64,000 bases of DNA from JAMLIN01 sp041676645 (GCA_041676645.1 JBAYRO010000004.1:1-64000), one strand, 5' to 3'; counted from the first letter of the stretch, positions 47,059 to 57,704 are shown. A program made the numbers and translations. Notes: generated by a model not told the origin, from the letters alone.

Positions 47059-47355
47059 TCAGGCGTCGCCCTCGGGGCGAGCCGCGACGGCGTCGCCGGG
47101 CACGCGCGCATCGATGGCCAGCGCATGGATCCGGTGTGGCATCCAGTCGAGCAGGGCATCATACACAAGCCGATGGCGAGCCACGGTGCGAATCCCCGCG
47201 AAGCGGGCGGAGGCGATCCGGACGGTGAAATGCCCGGCGCCGCCGGCTGCGCCGGCATGGCCGATGTGGTGGTGGCTGTCGTCGATGACCTCGATCGGGT
47301 CATCGGGGAAGACCCGGCGCAGGCGCTCGAGGATCTCGTCGGTGGAGGGCTTCAC
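47059..47355 (-). CDS. BolA family protein
   Basis: A 98-residue cytoplasmic protein of the BolA family, which binds [2Fe-2S] clusters with monothiol glutaredoxins and is linked to iron and stress control. The family core VIDDSHHHIGHAGA and GGAGHFTVRIAS, then RHRLVYDALLDWMPHRIHAL, is complete, including the His used for cluster binding. The start is GTG 47355, overlapping the yciB stop (GTGA). The short C-terminal tail is variable. Confidence 0.88.
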   Translation of the reverse strand: MKPSTDEILERLRRVFPDDPIEVIDDSHHHIGHAGAAGGAGHFTVRIASARFAGIRTVARHRLVYDALLDWMPHRIHALAIDARVPGDAVAARPEGDA

Positions 47356-47900
47356 GGGCTGCTCTCCTCGGTGGCTTCTTCCGCGTGGCGGCCGATCCAG
47401 AGGGCCTGCGCCACGATGAAGAGAACCGTCAGCGCCAGGGTGCCGAACAGCTTGAACTGCACCCAGATGTCGGTGCTGAACCCGTAGGCGACCACGAGGT
47501 TCAGGGCGGCCATCGCCAGGAAGAACGCCACCCAGACCCAGTTCAGGCTGGCCCAGACCGGATCGGGCAGGCGTACCTGCTTTTCCATCATGCTGCGGAT
47601 CAGGTTGCGACCCATGGCGTAGCGGGCCACCAGCAGGCCGATCGCGAACAGGGCATAGACCATGGTGGGCTTCCACTTGATGAAGGTTTCATCGCGGAAG
47701 AACAGGGTCATGCCGCCGAACAGCGCGATGATCAGCATGGTGATCCATTGCATCGGTTCGACCTTGCGGCCGCGCAGGAGCGTCCAGGCGATCTGGATCG
47801 TGCTGGCGGCGATCGCCACGGCCGTGGCGACATAGATGTCCCAGACCTGGTAGGCAATGAAGAACAGGATGATGGGGAGGAAATCGGCCAGCAATTTCAT
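47352..47900 (-). CDS. yciB: Inner-membrane septation protein A (YciB/IspZ)
   Basis: A 182-residue inner-membrane protein with five or six helices. It starts MKLLADFLPIILFFIAYQ, the hallmark of the family, followed by FKWKPT-like FIKWKPTMVYALFA and NWVWVAFFLAMAALNLVVAY. It is linked to cell-envelope and septation processes in enteric bacteria. First gene of the operon with bolA and the parvulin; the 87-bp gap to the divergent small gene at 47988 must hold its promoter. Confidence 0.9.
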   Translation of the reverse strand: MKLLADFLPIILFFIAYQVWDIYVATAVAIAASTIQIAWTLLRGRKVEPMQWITMLIIALFGGMTLFFRDETFIKWKPTMVYALFAIGLLVARYAMGRNLIRSMMEKQVRLPDPVWASLNWVWVAFFLAMAALNLVVAYGFSTDIWVQFKLFGTLALTVLFIVAQALWIGRHAEEATEESSP

Positions 47901-47950
47901 GGGGAGGCGCGCCCGTTCGGCGGGAACGCGACTGGAGCATGCGGATTCGC

Positions 47951-47956
47951 TATACT
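47951..47956 (+). promoter_or_regulatory. Candidate -10 box (TATACT) for the small basic protein gene
   Basis: TATACT matches the -10 consensus at five of six positions and lies 31 bp before ATG 47988. No good -35 is present at the right distance, so the strength is uncertain. Confidence 0.35.
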
Positions 47957-47987
47957 ACCGGGCTTTGGTAAGCCTACGGAGCCATCG

Positions 47988-48113
47988 ATGGCCGAGATCA
48001 ACCGCAACCGCCGCAACACGATCGAGCGGCGCTGCCTGCCGAAGTCCCTGAAGCGCATGTTCAAGGGCTCGAGCCGCACCATCTTCAGGATGCTCGAGAA
48101 AGTCAAGCGCTGA
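47988..48113 (+). CDS. Small basic protein of 41 residues, unknown function
   Basis: The frame MAEINRNRRNTIERRCLPKS continues with LKRMFKGSSRTIFRMLEKVK and ends in Arg. About a third of the residues are Arg or Lys, with one Cys, and the second half could form an amphipathic helix. It is preceded by a TATACT box and a possible ribosome site (ACGGAG) at suitable spacing, and stands alone between divergent yciB and the ligase gene. The composition suggests a nucleic-acid, ribosome or membrane-surface binder. I do not recognise a family. It is below the usual length cut-off for automatic annotation. Confidence 0.5.
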   Translation: MAEINRNRRNTIERRCLPKSLKRMFKGSSRTIFRMLEKVKR

Positions 48114-48449
48114 GCCTTCTCGCGCCTGCAGGCCGGTCCGCCCGAGGGCCGGCGCCCGGAAGATCCCATCCCGGGCTTCGATTCGCGTCCCGGGGCACCT
48201 GATTCCGGGACGAACACGTTTCCGCATTTTCCTCCCCATGAGGCTCGCCCCGGCTCCGGGGCCGGATCGGCTCGCCCGATCCCGCGTGGTATTGCCGAGC
48301 TCGGGGGAAACGCTCATATTCGTCTTGACGCACGGCCTCGCGGCGTTACCATCGCCGGGCCCGCGCGCATTCGCTCGTGCCGATACACGACCCGCCCGGG
48401 TACCCCGGTACTCCGATTGCCCGGGAAATTCGACCAAGGAGACTATTCG
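48114..48449. other. Intergenic region with candidate promoter, no gene seen
   Basis: These 336 bp hold no convincing gene. A 7-bp stem (GTCCCGG at 48187-48193, CCGGGAC at 48205-48211) could end the small-protein transcript. TTGACG (48325-48330) and TACCAT (48347-48352), 16 bp apart, form a candidate promoter about 98 bp before the ligase start. Confidence 0.4.
48325..48352 (+). promoter_or_regulatory. Candidate sigma-70 promoter for the acyl-CoA ligase gene
   Basis: TTGACG and TACCAT separated by 16 bp; five and four matches to the consensus. The predicted leader is about 90 nt. Confidence 0.35.
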
Positions 48450-50093
48450 ATGCAAGGCCTGATGATGGACATGCCGCTGTTGATCTCGTCGATCCTGCAG
48501 CATGCGGCGCGCCATTTCGGTGATGTCGAGATCGTGTCGCGGCGCGTTGAAGGCGATATCCATCGGACCGACTACCGCACCCTCGAGCGCAGGTCGCGGC
48601 GGCTTGCCGATGCGCTGCAAAAGCAGGGCGCCCAGGCGGGCGACCGCATCGCGACCCTGGCCTGGAACAACTACCGGCACATGGAGATGTACTACGCCGT
48701 CGGGGGCATGGGCGGCGTGATCCACACCATCAACCCGCGCCTGCACCCCGAGCAGATTGCCTGGATCGTCAATCATGCCGGCGATACCTTCCTCGCCTTC
48801 GACCTCACCTTCCTGCCCATCATCGAGGCGATCGCAGCGCACTGCCCGAACGTGAAGGGCTGGGTCGCGATGATCGACCGCGACCAGCAGCCAAAGTCGG
48901 ACAAGATCCCGAACCTGGTCAACTACGAGGAACTGCTCGAATCGGGCGGCGAGGACTACCGCTGGCCCCTGCTCGACGAGCGCTCGGCGGTGGGGCTTTG
49001 CTACACCTCCGGCACCACCGGCAATCCCAAGGGCGCGCTCTACAGCCATCGTTCCTCGGTGCTCCATGCCTACGGGGCCGCCTTGCCCGACGCGATGGGC
49101 GCCTCGGCCCGCGACACCATCCTGCCGGTGGTGCCGATGTTCCACGTCAACGCCTGGGGCATCCCCTATGTGGCGCCCATGGTGGGCGCGAAGCTGGTGT
49201 TCCCGGGGGCGGCGCTCGACGGCAAGTCACTCTACGAACTGATGGAGGCCGAGAGGGTCACCTACTCGGCCGGCGTGCCCACCGTCTGGCTGGGCCTGCT
49301 GCAGCATGTCCGTGACAACAATCTGCGCTTCAGCACCTTCTCGCGCACCGTCATCGGGGGTTCGGCCTGCCCGCCGGCCATGATCCGGGCCTTCCAGGAC
49401 GACTACGGGGTCGAGGTGATCCATGCCTGGGGCATGACCGAAACCTCCCCGCTCGGCACCCTGTGCCGGCTGCAGTCCAGGCACCTCGAGCTTCCGAAGG
49501 AACAGCAGGAGAAGCTCCTCGAGAAACAGGGCCACGTGATCTTCGGGATCGACCTCAAGATCGCCGACGACGAGAATCGCGAGATCGCCTGGGACGGCAA
49601 GACCTACGGCAACCTGCTCGCTCGCGGACCCTGGGTGGTCAGGGAGTATTTCCGGGGCGAGGGCGGTGATCCGCTGGTCTACGACGAGGACGGGGAGGGC
49701 TGGTTCCCGACGGGTGATGTCGCGACCATCGACGCCGACGGCTACATGCACATCACCGACCGCAGCAAGGACGTGATCAAGTCCGGCGGCGAGTGGATCA
49801 GCACGATCGACCTCGAGAACCTCGCGATCGCCCATCCCGGCGTGGCCAATGCCGCCGTGATCGGTGTGCCGCATCCCAAGTGGGACGAGCGCCCCCTGCT
49901 GGTGGTGGTCCGCAAGCCGGGCGCGGAAGTCGGCCGGGACGACCTTCTCGCGTTCTACGAAGGCAAGATCGCCAAGTGGTGGACCCCGGACGATGTCCAG
50001 TTCGTCGAGTCGATCCCGCTCGGCGCCACCGGCAAGATCCTGAAGACGAAGCTGCGCGAGCAGTTCGCCGACTACAAGCTGCCCGGGGCCTGA
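48450..50093 (+). CDS. Acyl-CoA ligase (AMP-forming), medium-chain/3-methylthiopropionyl-CoA ligase-like
   Basis: A 547-residue ANL-family enzyme that activates a carboxylic acid with ATP and CoA. It has the P-loop YTSGTTGNPKG (about 185), the adenylate motif WGMTETSP (about 330), the FPTGDVATID hinge region (about 420), and the C-terminal catalytic Lys in GATGKILKTKL. The N-terminus (MQGLMMDMPLLISSILQHAA) and NNYRHMEMYYAVGGMGGVIHTINPRL match the AlkK/DmdB branch that takes medium-chain acids or 3-methylthiopropionate. ATG 48450 follows AAGGAGA. It lies upstream of the second liv operon and the beta-oxidation cassette in the same direction, so the importer and oxidising enzymes may handle its substrate or product. 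Confidence 0.88.
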   Translation: MQGLMMDMPLLISSILQHAARHFGDVEIVSRRVEGDIHRTDYRTLERRSRRLADALQKQGAQAGDRIATLAWNNYRHMEMYYAVGGMGGVIHTINPRLHPEQIAWIVNHAGDTFLAFDLTFLPIIEAIAAHCPNVKGWVAMIDRDQQPKSDKIPNLVNYEELLESGGEDYRWPLLDERSAVGLCYTSGTTGNPKGALYSHRSSVLHAYGAALPDAMGASARDTILPVVPMFHVNAWGIPYVAPMVGAKLVFPGAALDGKSLYELMEAERVTYSAGVPTVWLGLLQHVRDNNLRFSTFSRTVIGGSACPPAMIRAFQDDYGVEVIHAWGMTETSPLGTLCRLQSRHLELPKEQQEKLLEKQGHVIFGIDLKIADDENREIAWDGKTYGNLLARGPWVVREYFRGEGGDPLVYDEDGEGWFPTGDVATIDADGYMHITDRSKDVIKSGGEWISTIDLENLAIAHPGVANAAVIGVPHPKWDERPLLVVVRKPGAEVGRDDLLAFYEGKIAKWWTPDDVQFVESIPLGATGKILKTKLREQFADYKLPGA

Positions 50094-50160
50094 AGGCTTC
50101 GCCATGGCCGAGGCCTGAAGGCTTCGCCATGGCCGAGGCCCGAGGGCTTCGCCATGGAAG
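50087..50160 (+). repeat. Three tandem copies of a 25-bp repeat over the ligase stop codon
   Basis: The unit GGCCTGAAGGCTTCGCCATG plus GCCGA occurs identically at 50087-50111 and 50112-50136; a third, diverged copy covers 50137-50160. The first copy contains the last codons and TGA of the ligase gene. Being 25 bp, the repeat does not keep frame. It probably arose by local duplication or slippage. Confidence 0.75.
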
Positions 50161-50200
50161 CGGGCTGGGGGCGGACACTGCGGAATTCACGCAGGCCCCC

Positions 50201-50228
50201 TTGCCACGGAGCCCGGCTGCAGTAATAT
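50201..50228 (+). promoter_or_regulatory. Candidate sigma-70 promoter for liv operon 2
   Basis: TTGCCA (five of six) and TAATAT (four of six), 16 bp apart, end 70 bp before the binding-protein start. The best-looking promoter in this part of the window. Confidence 0.45.
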
Positions 50229-50298
50229 CCACGATCGCGGATTCGCGGCGGGATGCATCGCCGCAGCCGAGCCGGCACACACAGAGGAGACACCCCAC

Positions 50299-51546
50299 AT
50301 GCGCAAGAGCCGCATCGCCCCGCTAGCATTCGCGCTCGCATCTGCTTTCGCAGTCTCGGCCGCATCGGCCGAAACGGTCAAGATCGGCTGGATCGATCCC
50401 CTGACCGGGTTCATGGCGCCGGTCGGCCAGAACCAGGTCCGCAGCTGGCAGCACATTGCGGAGATCGCCACCAGGGAGAAATGGGCCGGGGACGACATCA
50501 GCTTCGAGATCGTGCCCTTCGACGGCAAGCTGAGCACCCAGGAGAGCCTGACCGCCCTGCGATCGGCGATCGACCAAGGCATCCGCTACATCGTCCAGGG
50601 CAACGGCTCGAGCGTCGCGGTGGCTCTCGCGGATGCGGTGGACAAGCACAACGCCCGCAATCCCGGCAAGGAAGTGGTGTACCTGAACTACGCCGCCGTC
50701 GACCCGGTGCTGACCAACGAGCGCTGCAGCTTCTGGCATTTCCGCATCGACATCAACGGCGACATGAAGATGGAGGCACTGACCTCGTACATGGCCGAGG
50801 ATCAGTCGATCAAGAAGGTCTACCTGATCAACCAGGACTACTCCTTCGGCCATGCGGTCGAGAAGGCCGCCGAGGACTATCTCGCGCGCAAGCGCCCCGA
50901 CATCGAGATCGTTGGCAAGGATTTCCATCCGCTGGCCAAGGTGCGCGATTTCTCGCCCTACATCAGCAAGATGCGGGCGGCCGGGGCCGATACCGTCATC
51001 ACCGGCAACTGGGGCTCCGACCTCGCCCTGATGATCCGGGCCGCCAAGGATGCCGGCCTCGACGCCAAGTTCTATACCTACTATGCCGGCACCACCGGTG
51101 TGCCGACCGCCATGGGGGATTCCGGCGCGGATCGGGTCCACGTCGTCGCCAACTGGATCGCCAACGATCCGAACAGCACCGGCGACGAGATCGTCAAGAG
51201 CTTCGCGCAGAAGTACGACGACGACTACTACACCGCCCAGACCCATGCCGGAATCACGATGCTCTCCGAGGCCTTCAAGAAGGCCGGCTCGACCGACCCG
51301 GTCAAGGTCGCGTTCGCGATGGAGGGCATGAGGTTCACCTCGCTCAACGGCGAACTCGAGATGCGCGCCTCGGATCACCAGATGCAGCAGCCGGTGTACA
51401 TCGGTGTCTGGACCAAGGCGGACGGCAGTGAAGTCCAGTTCGAGCAGGAGAAGACCGGCTACGGCTGGAAGACGATTGCGCAGATCGACAGCTATGTCGC
51501 CGCGCAGCCGACATCCTGCCAGATGAAGCGTCCCGCCAAGCCCTGA
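50299..51546 (+). CDS. Liv-type periplasmic substrate-binding protein (operon 2)
   Basis: A 415-residue type I binding protein with a Sec signal peptide (1-24, ending AASA before ETVKIG). The mature protein starts VKIGWIDPLTGFMAPVGQNQ and contains QGNGSSVAVALADAVDKHNA and DTVITGNWGSDLALMIRAA. The end SCQMKRPAKP matches the paralogue of operon 1 (SCKMKRPD). The gene follows a candidate promoter and a GAGGAG ribosome site. Its ligand is unknown; the flanking acyl-CoA enzymes suggest an organic acid rather than an amino acid. A strong hairpin follows before livH. Confidence 0.88.
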   Translation: MRKSRIAPLAFALASAFAVSAASAETVKIGWIDPLTGFMAPVGQNQVRSWQHIAEIATREKWAGDDISFEIVPFDGKLSTQESLTALRSAIDQGIRYIVQGNGSSVAVALADAVDKHNARNPGKEVVYLNYAAVDPVLTNERCSFWHFRIDINGDMKMEALTSYMAEDQSIKKVYLINQDYSFGHAVEKAAEDYLARKRPDIEIVGKDFHPLAKVRDFSPYISKMRAAGADTVITGNWGSDLALMIRAAKDAGLDAKFYTYYAGTTGVPTAMGDSGADRVHVVANWIANDPNSTGDEIVKSFAQKYDDDYYTAQTHAGITMLSEAFKKAGSTDPVKVAFAMEGMRFTSLNGELEMRASDHQMQQPVYIGVWTKADGSEVQFEQEKTGYGWKTIAQIDSYVAAQPTSCQMKRPAKP

Positions 51547-51570
51547 CGAACACGGCGTCGGCGGCGGCGT

Positions 51571-51609
51571 GGCATCCGCTCCGGCCCGAGGGGGCCGGCG
51601 GCGGATGCC
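51571..51609 (+). terminator. Strong hairpin between binding-protein gene and livH (attenuator or mRNA stabiliser)
   Basis: GGCATCCGC and CCGGCCC pair with GGGCCGG and GCGGATGCC around a short loop, giving a long GC-rich stem 25 bp after the stop. No T-tract follows. In binding-protein operons such hairpins often protect the upstream message or allow partial read-through, giving more binding protein than permease. Confidence 0.5.
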
Positions 51610-51688
51610 GGTGGATGCCGCCGCCCCGTTCGGACGGCATGCTGTCTGAACCATCGCAGCACAGCTTCAATCAGCCGGATTCTCCATC

Positions 51689-52657
51689 GTGGAATTCTTC
51701 CTGATCTCATTGCTGAACGGCATCAGCTACGGGCTGCTGCTGTTCATGCTCGCCTCGGGCCTGACGCTGATCTTCAGCATGATGGGCGTCCTGAACTTCG
51801 CCCATGCGTCGTTCTACATGGTGGGGGCCTACCTCGCCTACCAGATCATGACCACGATGGACGCGGCATTGCCCGGCGTGGGGTTCTGGATCGCACTGGT
51901 GCTGGCGCCGGTGCTCGTCGGCGTGCTCGGTGCCCTGGTCGAACGCTATGGCTTGCGACGGGTCCACCGCTGGGGCCATGTGCCCGAACTGCTGTTCACC
52001 TTCGGCCTGACCTACATCATGGTGGAGATGGTCCAGATCATCTGGGGCCGCTCCACGGTGCCCTACGTGGTGCCGGAGGCACTCGACGGCTCCCTGTTCA
52101 CCCTGTTCTCCACGCGCTTCCCCACCTATCGGGGCTTCATGATGGCGGTGGCGGTCCTGATGCTCTTCGCCATCTGGCTGCTGCTTACCCGGACCCGGTT
52201 CGGGATGGTGATCCAGGCGGCCCTGACCCATCCCGATGCGGTCGAAGCACTGGGACACAATGTCCCGCGCGTGTTCATGCTTACCTTCGGCGGCGGCTGC
52301 GCGCTCGCCGGACTGGCCGGGGTCATCGGCGGCAACGCCTACGTGACCGAGCCCTCGATGGGAATGCAGCTCGGCACCATCCTGTTCGTGGTGGTGGTCG
52401 TGGGGGGCATGGGTTCGCTTGCCGGGGCCTTCTACGCCTCCCTGCTGATCGGCATCCTGCAGACCTTCGCGATCGGACTCGACTGGTCCGGGATCGACCT
52501 CCTGGCCATGCTCGGCCTCCAGGTCGATCGCGATACCTTCGGCTATTCGGTCTGGTCGCTGACCTTGCCCCAGGTGGCGCTGATGCTTCCTTACCTGCTG
52601 ATGGTCCTGATGCTGATCGTGCGCCCGCGGGGCCTGATGGGCACCCGGGAAAACTGA
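51689..52657 (+). CDS. livH: Branched-chain-type ABC importer permease LivH (operon 2)
   Basis: A 322-residue permease starting at GTG 51689. Conserved parts are LLNGISYGLLLFMLASGLTLIF, MGVLNFAHASFYMVGAYLAY and VVVVGGMGSLAGAFYASL, ending RPRGLMGTREN. It pairs with LivM, encoded after a one-base gap. The 142 bp before it hold the hairpin and no gene. Confidence 0.89.
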   Translation: MEFFLISLLNGISYGLLLFMLASGLTLIFSMMGVLNFAHASFYMVGAYLAYQIMTTMDAALPGVGFWIALVLAPVLVGVLGALVERYGLRRVHRWGHVPELLFTFGLTYIMVEMVQIIWGRSTVPYVVPEALDGSLFTLFSTRFPTYRGFMMAVAVLMLFAIWLLLTRTRFGMVIQAALTHPDAVEALGHNVPRVFMLTFGGGCALAGLAGVIGGNAYVTEPSMGMQLGTILFVVVVVGGMGSLAGAFYASLLIGILQTFAIGLDWSGIDLLAMLGLQVDRDTFGYSVWSLTLPQVALMLPYLLMVLMLIVRPRGLMGTREN

Positions 52658-52658
52658 G

Positions 52659-53987
52659 ATGAACAGCGTCGGGCTTTCCGGAAAAACGGGGATGGGCAGC
52701 GTCGAATTCCGTCCCATCGACCTGGGCATGTACATGGCCTGGGTCGTCACGATCGTCCTGTTCCTGGTGATGCCGCTGATCTTCACCAGCGGGTTCGCGA
52801 TCTCGCTGCTCTCGCAGATGGGCATCATGATCGTCTTCGCCCTGTCCTACAACGTGATCTTCGGCCAGGGCGGCATGCTGTCCTTCGGTCACGCGGTGTA
52901 TTCGGGGCTGGGGGCCTTCTTCGCGATCCATGCGCTCAACTGGGTCGGCGACGGCAGGCTGCCCTTGCCGGTGGTCCTGATCCCCCTGGTCGGCGGTGTC
53001 TTCGGCGCCATCTGCGGGGTGGTGTTCGGCTACGTCACGACCAAGAAGGCGGGCGTGCCCTTCGCGATGATCACGCTCGGCATCGGCGAGATGGTCCATG
53101 CGGCGGCGCTGATGTTCCCGGATTTCTTCGGCGGGGAAGCGGGCATCACCACCGACCGGATGGTGGGCACGCCCTTCCTCGGCTTCACGCTGGGCCCGGC
53201 GATCCAGGTCTATTACCTGATCGTGGTCTGGTGCGTCATCTCGATGATCGCGATGTACGCCTTCTCGCAGACGCCGCTCGGACGGATATCCAACGCGGTG
53301 CGCGACAATCCCGAGCGGGCCGAGTTCATCGGCTACAACACCCAGCGAGTGCGCTTCTTCGTGCTCGTGGTGTCGGCCTTCTTCGCCGGGATTTCCGGGG
53401 GGCTCGCGGCGATCAACTTCGAGATCATCAATGCCGAACAGGTATCGGCGATCCCCAGCGGCGCGGTGCTGCTGGCAACCTTCATCGGCGGCGCGATGTT
53501 CTTCTTCGGGCCGGTCATCGGCTCGGTCCTCTTCGTCCTGTTCGCCGTCGCCCTGTCGGAGTACACCCCGGCATGGCAGTTCTACCTCGGCATCTTCTTC
53601 GTGCTGATGGTGATGTATGCACCCGGTGGCGTCGCATCGATCCTGCTGCTCAACCTGCGGGTCGCCAAGGAGGGCCTGTTCAAGGCGTTGCGCATGCCCT
53701 ACCTCAGGCTCGTGGCCGGCAGCGTGGTGCTGCTGGCGGGCGTCGTGATGCTGGTCGAGATGGCCTACGGGCTGACGCTTTCGCTCAGCATCGGCACCAT
53801 GGTCAAGCTCTTCGGGATCGAGTTCGATGCGGCGAGGCCCACGCCCTGGATCATCGTCGTGCTCCTGCTCGGGGTCGGCGGCTGGATCTTCGCGCGAGTA
53901 AGGCGCGACTTCATGCGCGCCTGGGACAGCGTCAACCAGGAGATCGAGGCGCGTGCGAAGCAGGCCGGCGCGGGAGGCGCACGATGA
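52659..53987 (+). CDS. livM: Branched-chain-type ABC importer permease LivM (operon 2)
   Basis: A 442-residue permease with NVIFGQGGMLSFGHAVYSGLG, GVPFAMITLGIGEM and FFAGISGGLAAINFEI. Like its paralogue at 30873 it carries a C-terminal extension with extra hydrophobic segments (about 345-420) beyond the typical family length, and ends in a charged cytoplasmic tail. Its stop overlaps the livG start. Confidence 0.88.
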   Translation: MNSVGLSGKTGMGSVEFRPIDLGMYMAWVVTIVLFLVMPLIFTSGFAISLLSQMGIMIVFALSYNVIFGQGGMLSFGHAVYSGLGAFFAIHALNWVGDGRLPLPVVLIPLVGGVFGAICGVVFGYVTTKKAGVPFAMITLGIGEMVHAAALMFPDFFGGEAGITTDRMVGTPFLGFTLGPAIQVYYLIVVWCVISMIAMYAFSQTPLGRISNAVRDNPERAEFIGYNTQRVRFFVLVVSAFFAGISGGLAAINFEIINAEQVSAIPSGAVLLATFIGGAMFFFGPVIGSVLFVLFAVALSEYTPAWQFYLGIFFVLMVMYAPGGVASILLLNLRVAKEGLFKALRMPYLRLVAGSVVLLAGVVMLVEMAYGLTLSLSIGTMVKLFGIEFDAARPTPWIIVVLLLGVGGWIFARVRRDFMRAWDSVNQEIEARAKQAGAGGAR

Positions 53988-54736
53988 ACGCGCTCGAACT
54001 GGTCGGCGTCCACAAGAACTTCGGCAAGACCGAGATCATCCGGGGCGTCGATCTCGCGATCCCGGCGGGCGAGCGCCACGCGATCATCGGCCCCAACGGC
54101 GCCGGCAAGTCGACGGTGTTCAACCTGATCTCGGGGCGTTTCCCGCTCACCAGCGGCAGCATCCGCCTGCATGGGCAGGAGCTCAGCGGCCGCCGGCCCT
54201 TCGAGATCAACCGGATGGGGCTCTCGCGCAGCTTCCAGATCACCAACATCTTTCCGCGCCTGTCGGTGTTCGAGAACGTGCGCTGCGCCACGCTGTATTC
54301 GCTGGGCTATCGCTATTCGTTCTGGCGGCGGCTGTCGCGCCTGAAGGATGCCCGTGATCTCGCCGAGGACATCGTCGAGCGCATCGGCCTGCGCGCACGG
54401 CACGACACGCAGGCGGGCCTGCTCACCTACGCCGAGCAGCGGGCGCTCGAGATCGGCGTGACCCTGGCCACCGGCGCCAACGTGATCCTGCTCGACGAGC
54501 CGACCGCCGGCATGAGCACCTCCGAGTCCGAGAGGATGGTCGAACTGATCCGTCGGGTCACCGAAGGCAAGACCCTGGTGATGGTCGAGCACGACATGAG
54601 CGTCGTCTTCGGCCTGGCCGACCGGATCAGCGTGCTCGTCTACGGCCAGGTGATCGCGACCGACGGCCCGGAGCGGATCCGCGGCAACGCGGCGGTCCAG
54701 GAAGCCTATCTCGGCACCACCCTGACGGAGTCCTGA
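53984..54736 (+). CDS. livG: Branched-chain-type ABC importer ATPase LivG (operon 2)
   Basis: A 250-residue ABC ATPase with canonical Walker A GPNGAGKST, the insertion RMGLSRSFQITNIFPRLSV, the LTYAEQRALEIG signature, and Walker B VILLDEPTAGMS. It is closely similar to LivG of operon 1. ATG 53984 overlaps the livM stop by 4 nt. Confidence 0.91.
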   Translation: MNALELVGVHKNFGKTEIIRGVDLAIPAGERHAIIGPNGAGKSTVFNLISGRFPLTSGSIRLHGQELSGRRPFEINRMGLSRSFQITNIFPRLSVFENVRCATLYSLGYRYSFWRRLSRLKDARDLAEDIVERIGLRARHDTQAGLLTYAEQRALEIGVTLATGANVILLDEPTAGMSTSESERMVELIRRVTEGKTLVMVEHDMSVVFGLADRISVLVYGQVIATDGPERIRGNAAVQEAYLGTTLTES

Positions 54737-54744
54737 AAAAGACC

Positions 54745-55449
54745 ATGGCCGAGCCGCTGCTCCTCATCCGCGATCTCCATGCCTACTACGGCAAGAGCCA
54801 TGTGCTGCACGGTGTGGATCTCGATGTTCGCAAGGGCGAGATCGTCAGCCTGCTGGGGCGCAACGGCGTGGGGCGCTCGACCACCATCAAGGCCGCCATG
54901 GGCATGGTGACGGCCGAGGGATCGGTCAGGTTCGGGGGGCAGGAAATCCTCGGACACAAGCCCTACGAGATCGCCCACATGGGGCTGGGCTACGTGCCCG
55001 AGAGCCGGGACATCTTCCCGGGCCTGACGGTGGAGCAGAACCTCATGCTGGGCATGAAGGGGTCGAAGCCGGGGAGCTGGAAGTTCGACGACATGTATCG
55101 GATGTTCCCCCGCCTCGAGGAGCGCCGCCATACCGCCGCCGGGGTGCTTTCGGGCGGCGAGCAGCAGATGCTCACCTTGTGTCGTACCCTTATGGGCGAT
55201 CCCGAGCTCATCATGATCGACGAGCCCACCGAAGGCTTGGCCCCGAAGATCGTGGAACTGGTCGCCGAGTTCCTGCAGACGCTCAAGGAACGCGGCATCT
55301 CGGTGCTGCTGGTCGAACAGAAGCTCGCGATCGCGATGGACATCTCCCAGCGCGTCTACGTGATGGGCCACGGCCGGATCGTGTTCGAAGGCACGCCGGA
55401 CGAGTTGCGCGCCAATACCTCGATCCGCAAGGAGTGGCTCGAGGTCTGA
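54745..55449 (+). CDS. livF: Branched-chain-type ABC importer ATPase LivF (operon 2)
   Basis: A 234-residue ABC ATPase. Signature LSGGEQQML and Walker B LIMIDEPTEGLAP are normal. Walker A is GRNGVGRST, Arg replacing the conserved Lys, as in the operon 1 paralogue. It lies 8 bp after livG. The 117 bp to the next gene contain a short stem (CGGACG / CGTCCG) but no clear terminator, so read-through into the beta-oxidation genes is possible. Confidence 0.88.
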   Translation: MAEPLLLIRDLHAYYGKSHVLHGVDLDVRKGEIVSLLGRNGVGRSTTIKAAMGMVTAEGSVRFGGQEILGHKPYEIAHMGLGYVPESRDIFPGLTVEQNLMLGMKGSKPGSWKFDDMYRMFPRLEERRHTAAGVLSGGEQQMLTLCRTLMGDPELIMIDEPTEGLAPKIVELVAEFLQTLKERGISVLLVEQKLAIAMDISQRVYVMGHGRIVFEGTPDELRANTSIRKEWLEV

Positions 55450-55566
55450 GGATCCGCGGACGGACAAGCGCGTCCGGCCCTGCCACGGGTCCCGAGGCTC
55501 GCCCTGGGCGATATCCACGCTTGCGTCCCCCGCTGTGATCGACATCCCCGGATGGAGTTTCATGTC

Positions 55567-57657
<2,091 letters not shown>

Positions 57658-57704
57658 ACGAGCCGCCGGCACGAACCGGGTGGCCCCGACTGGAGCAAGC
57701 AGCC

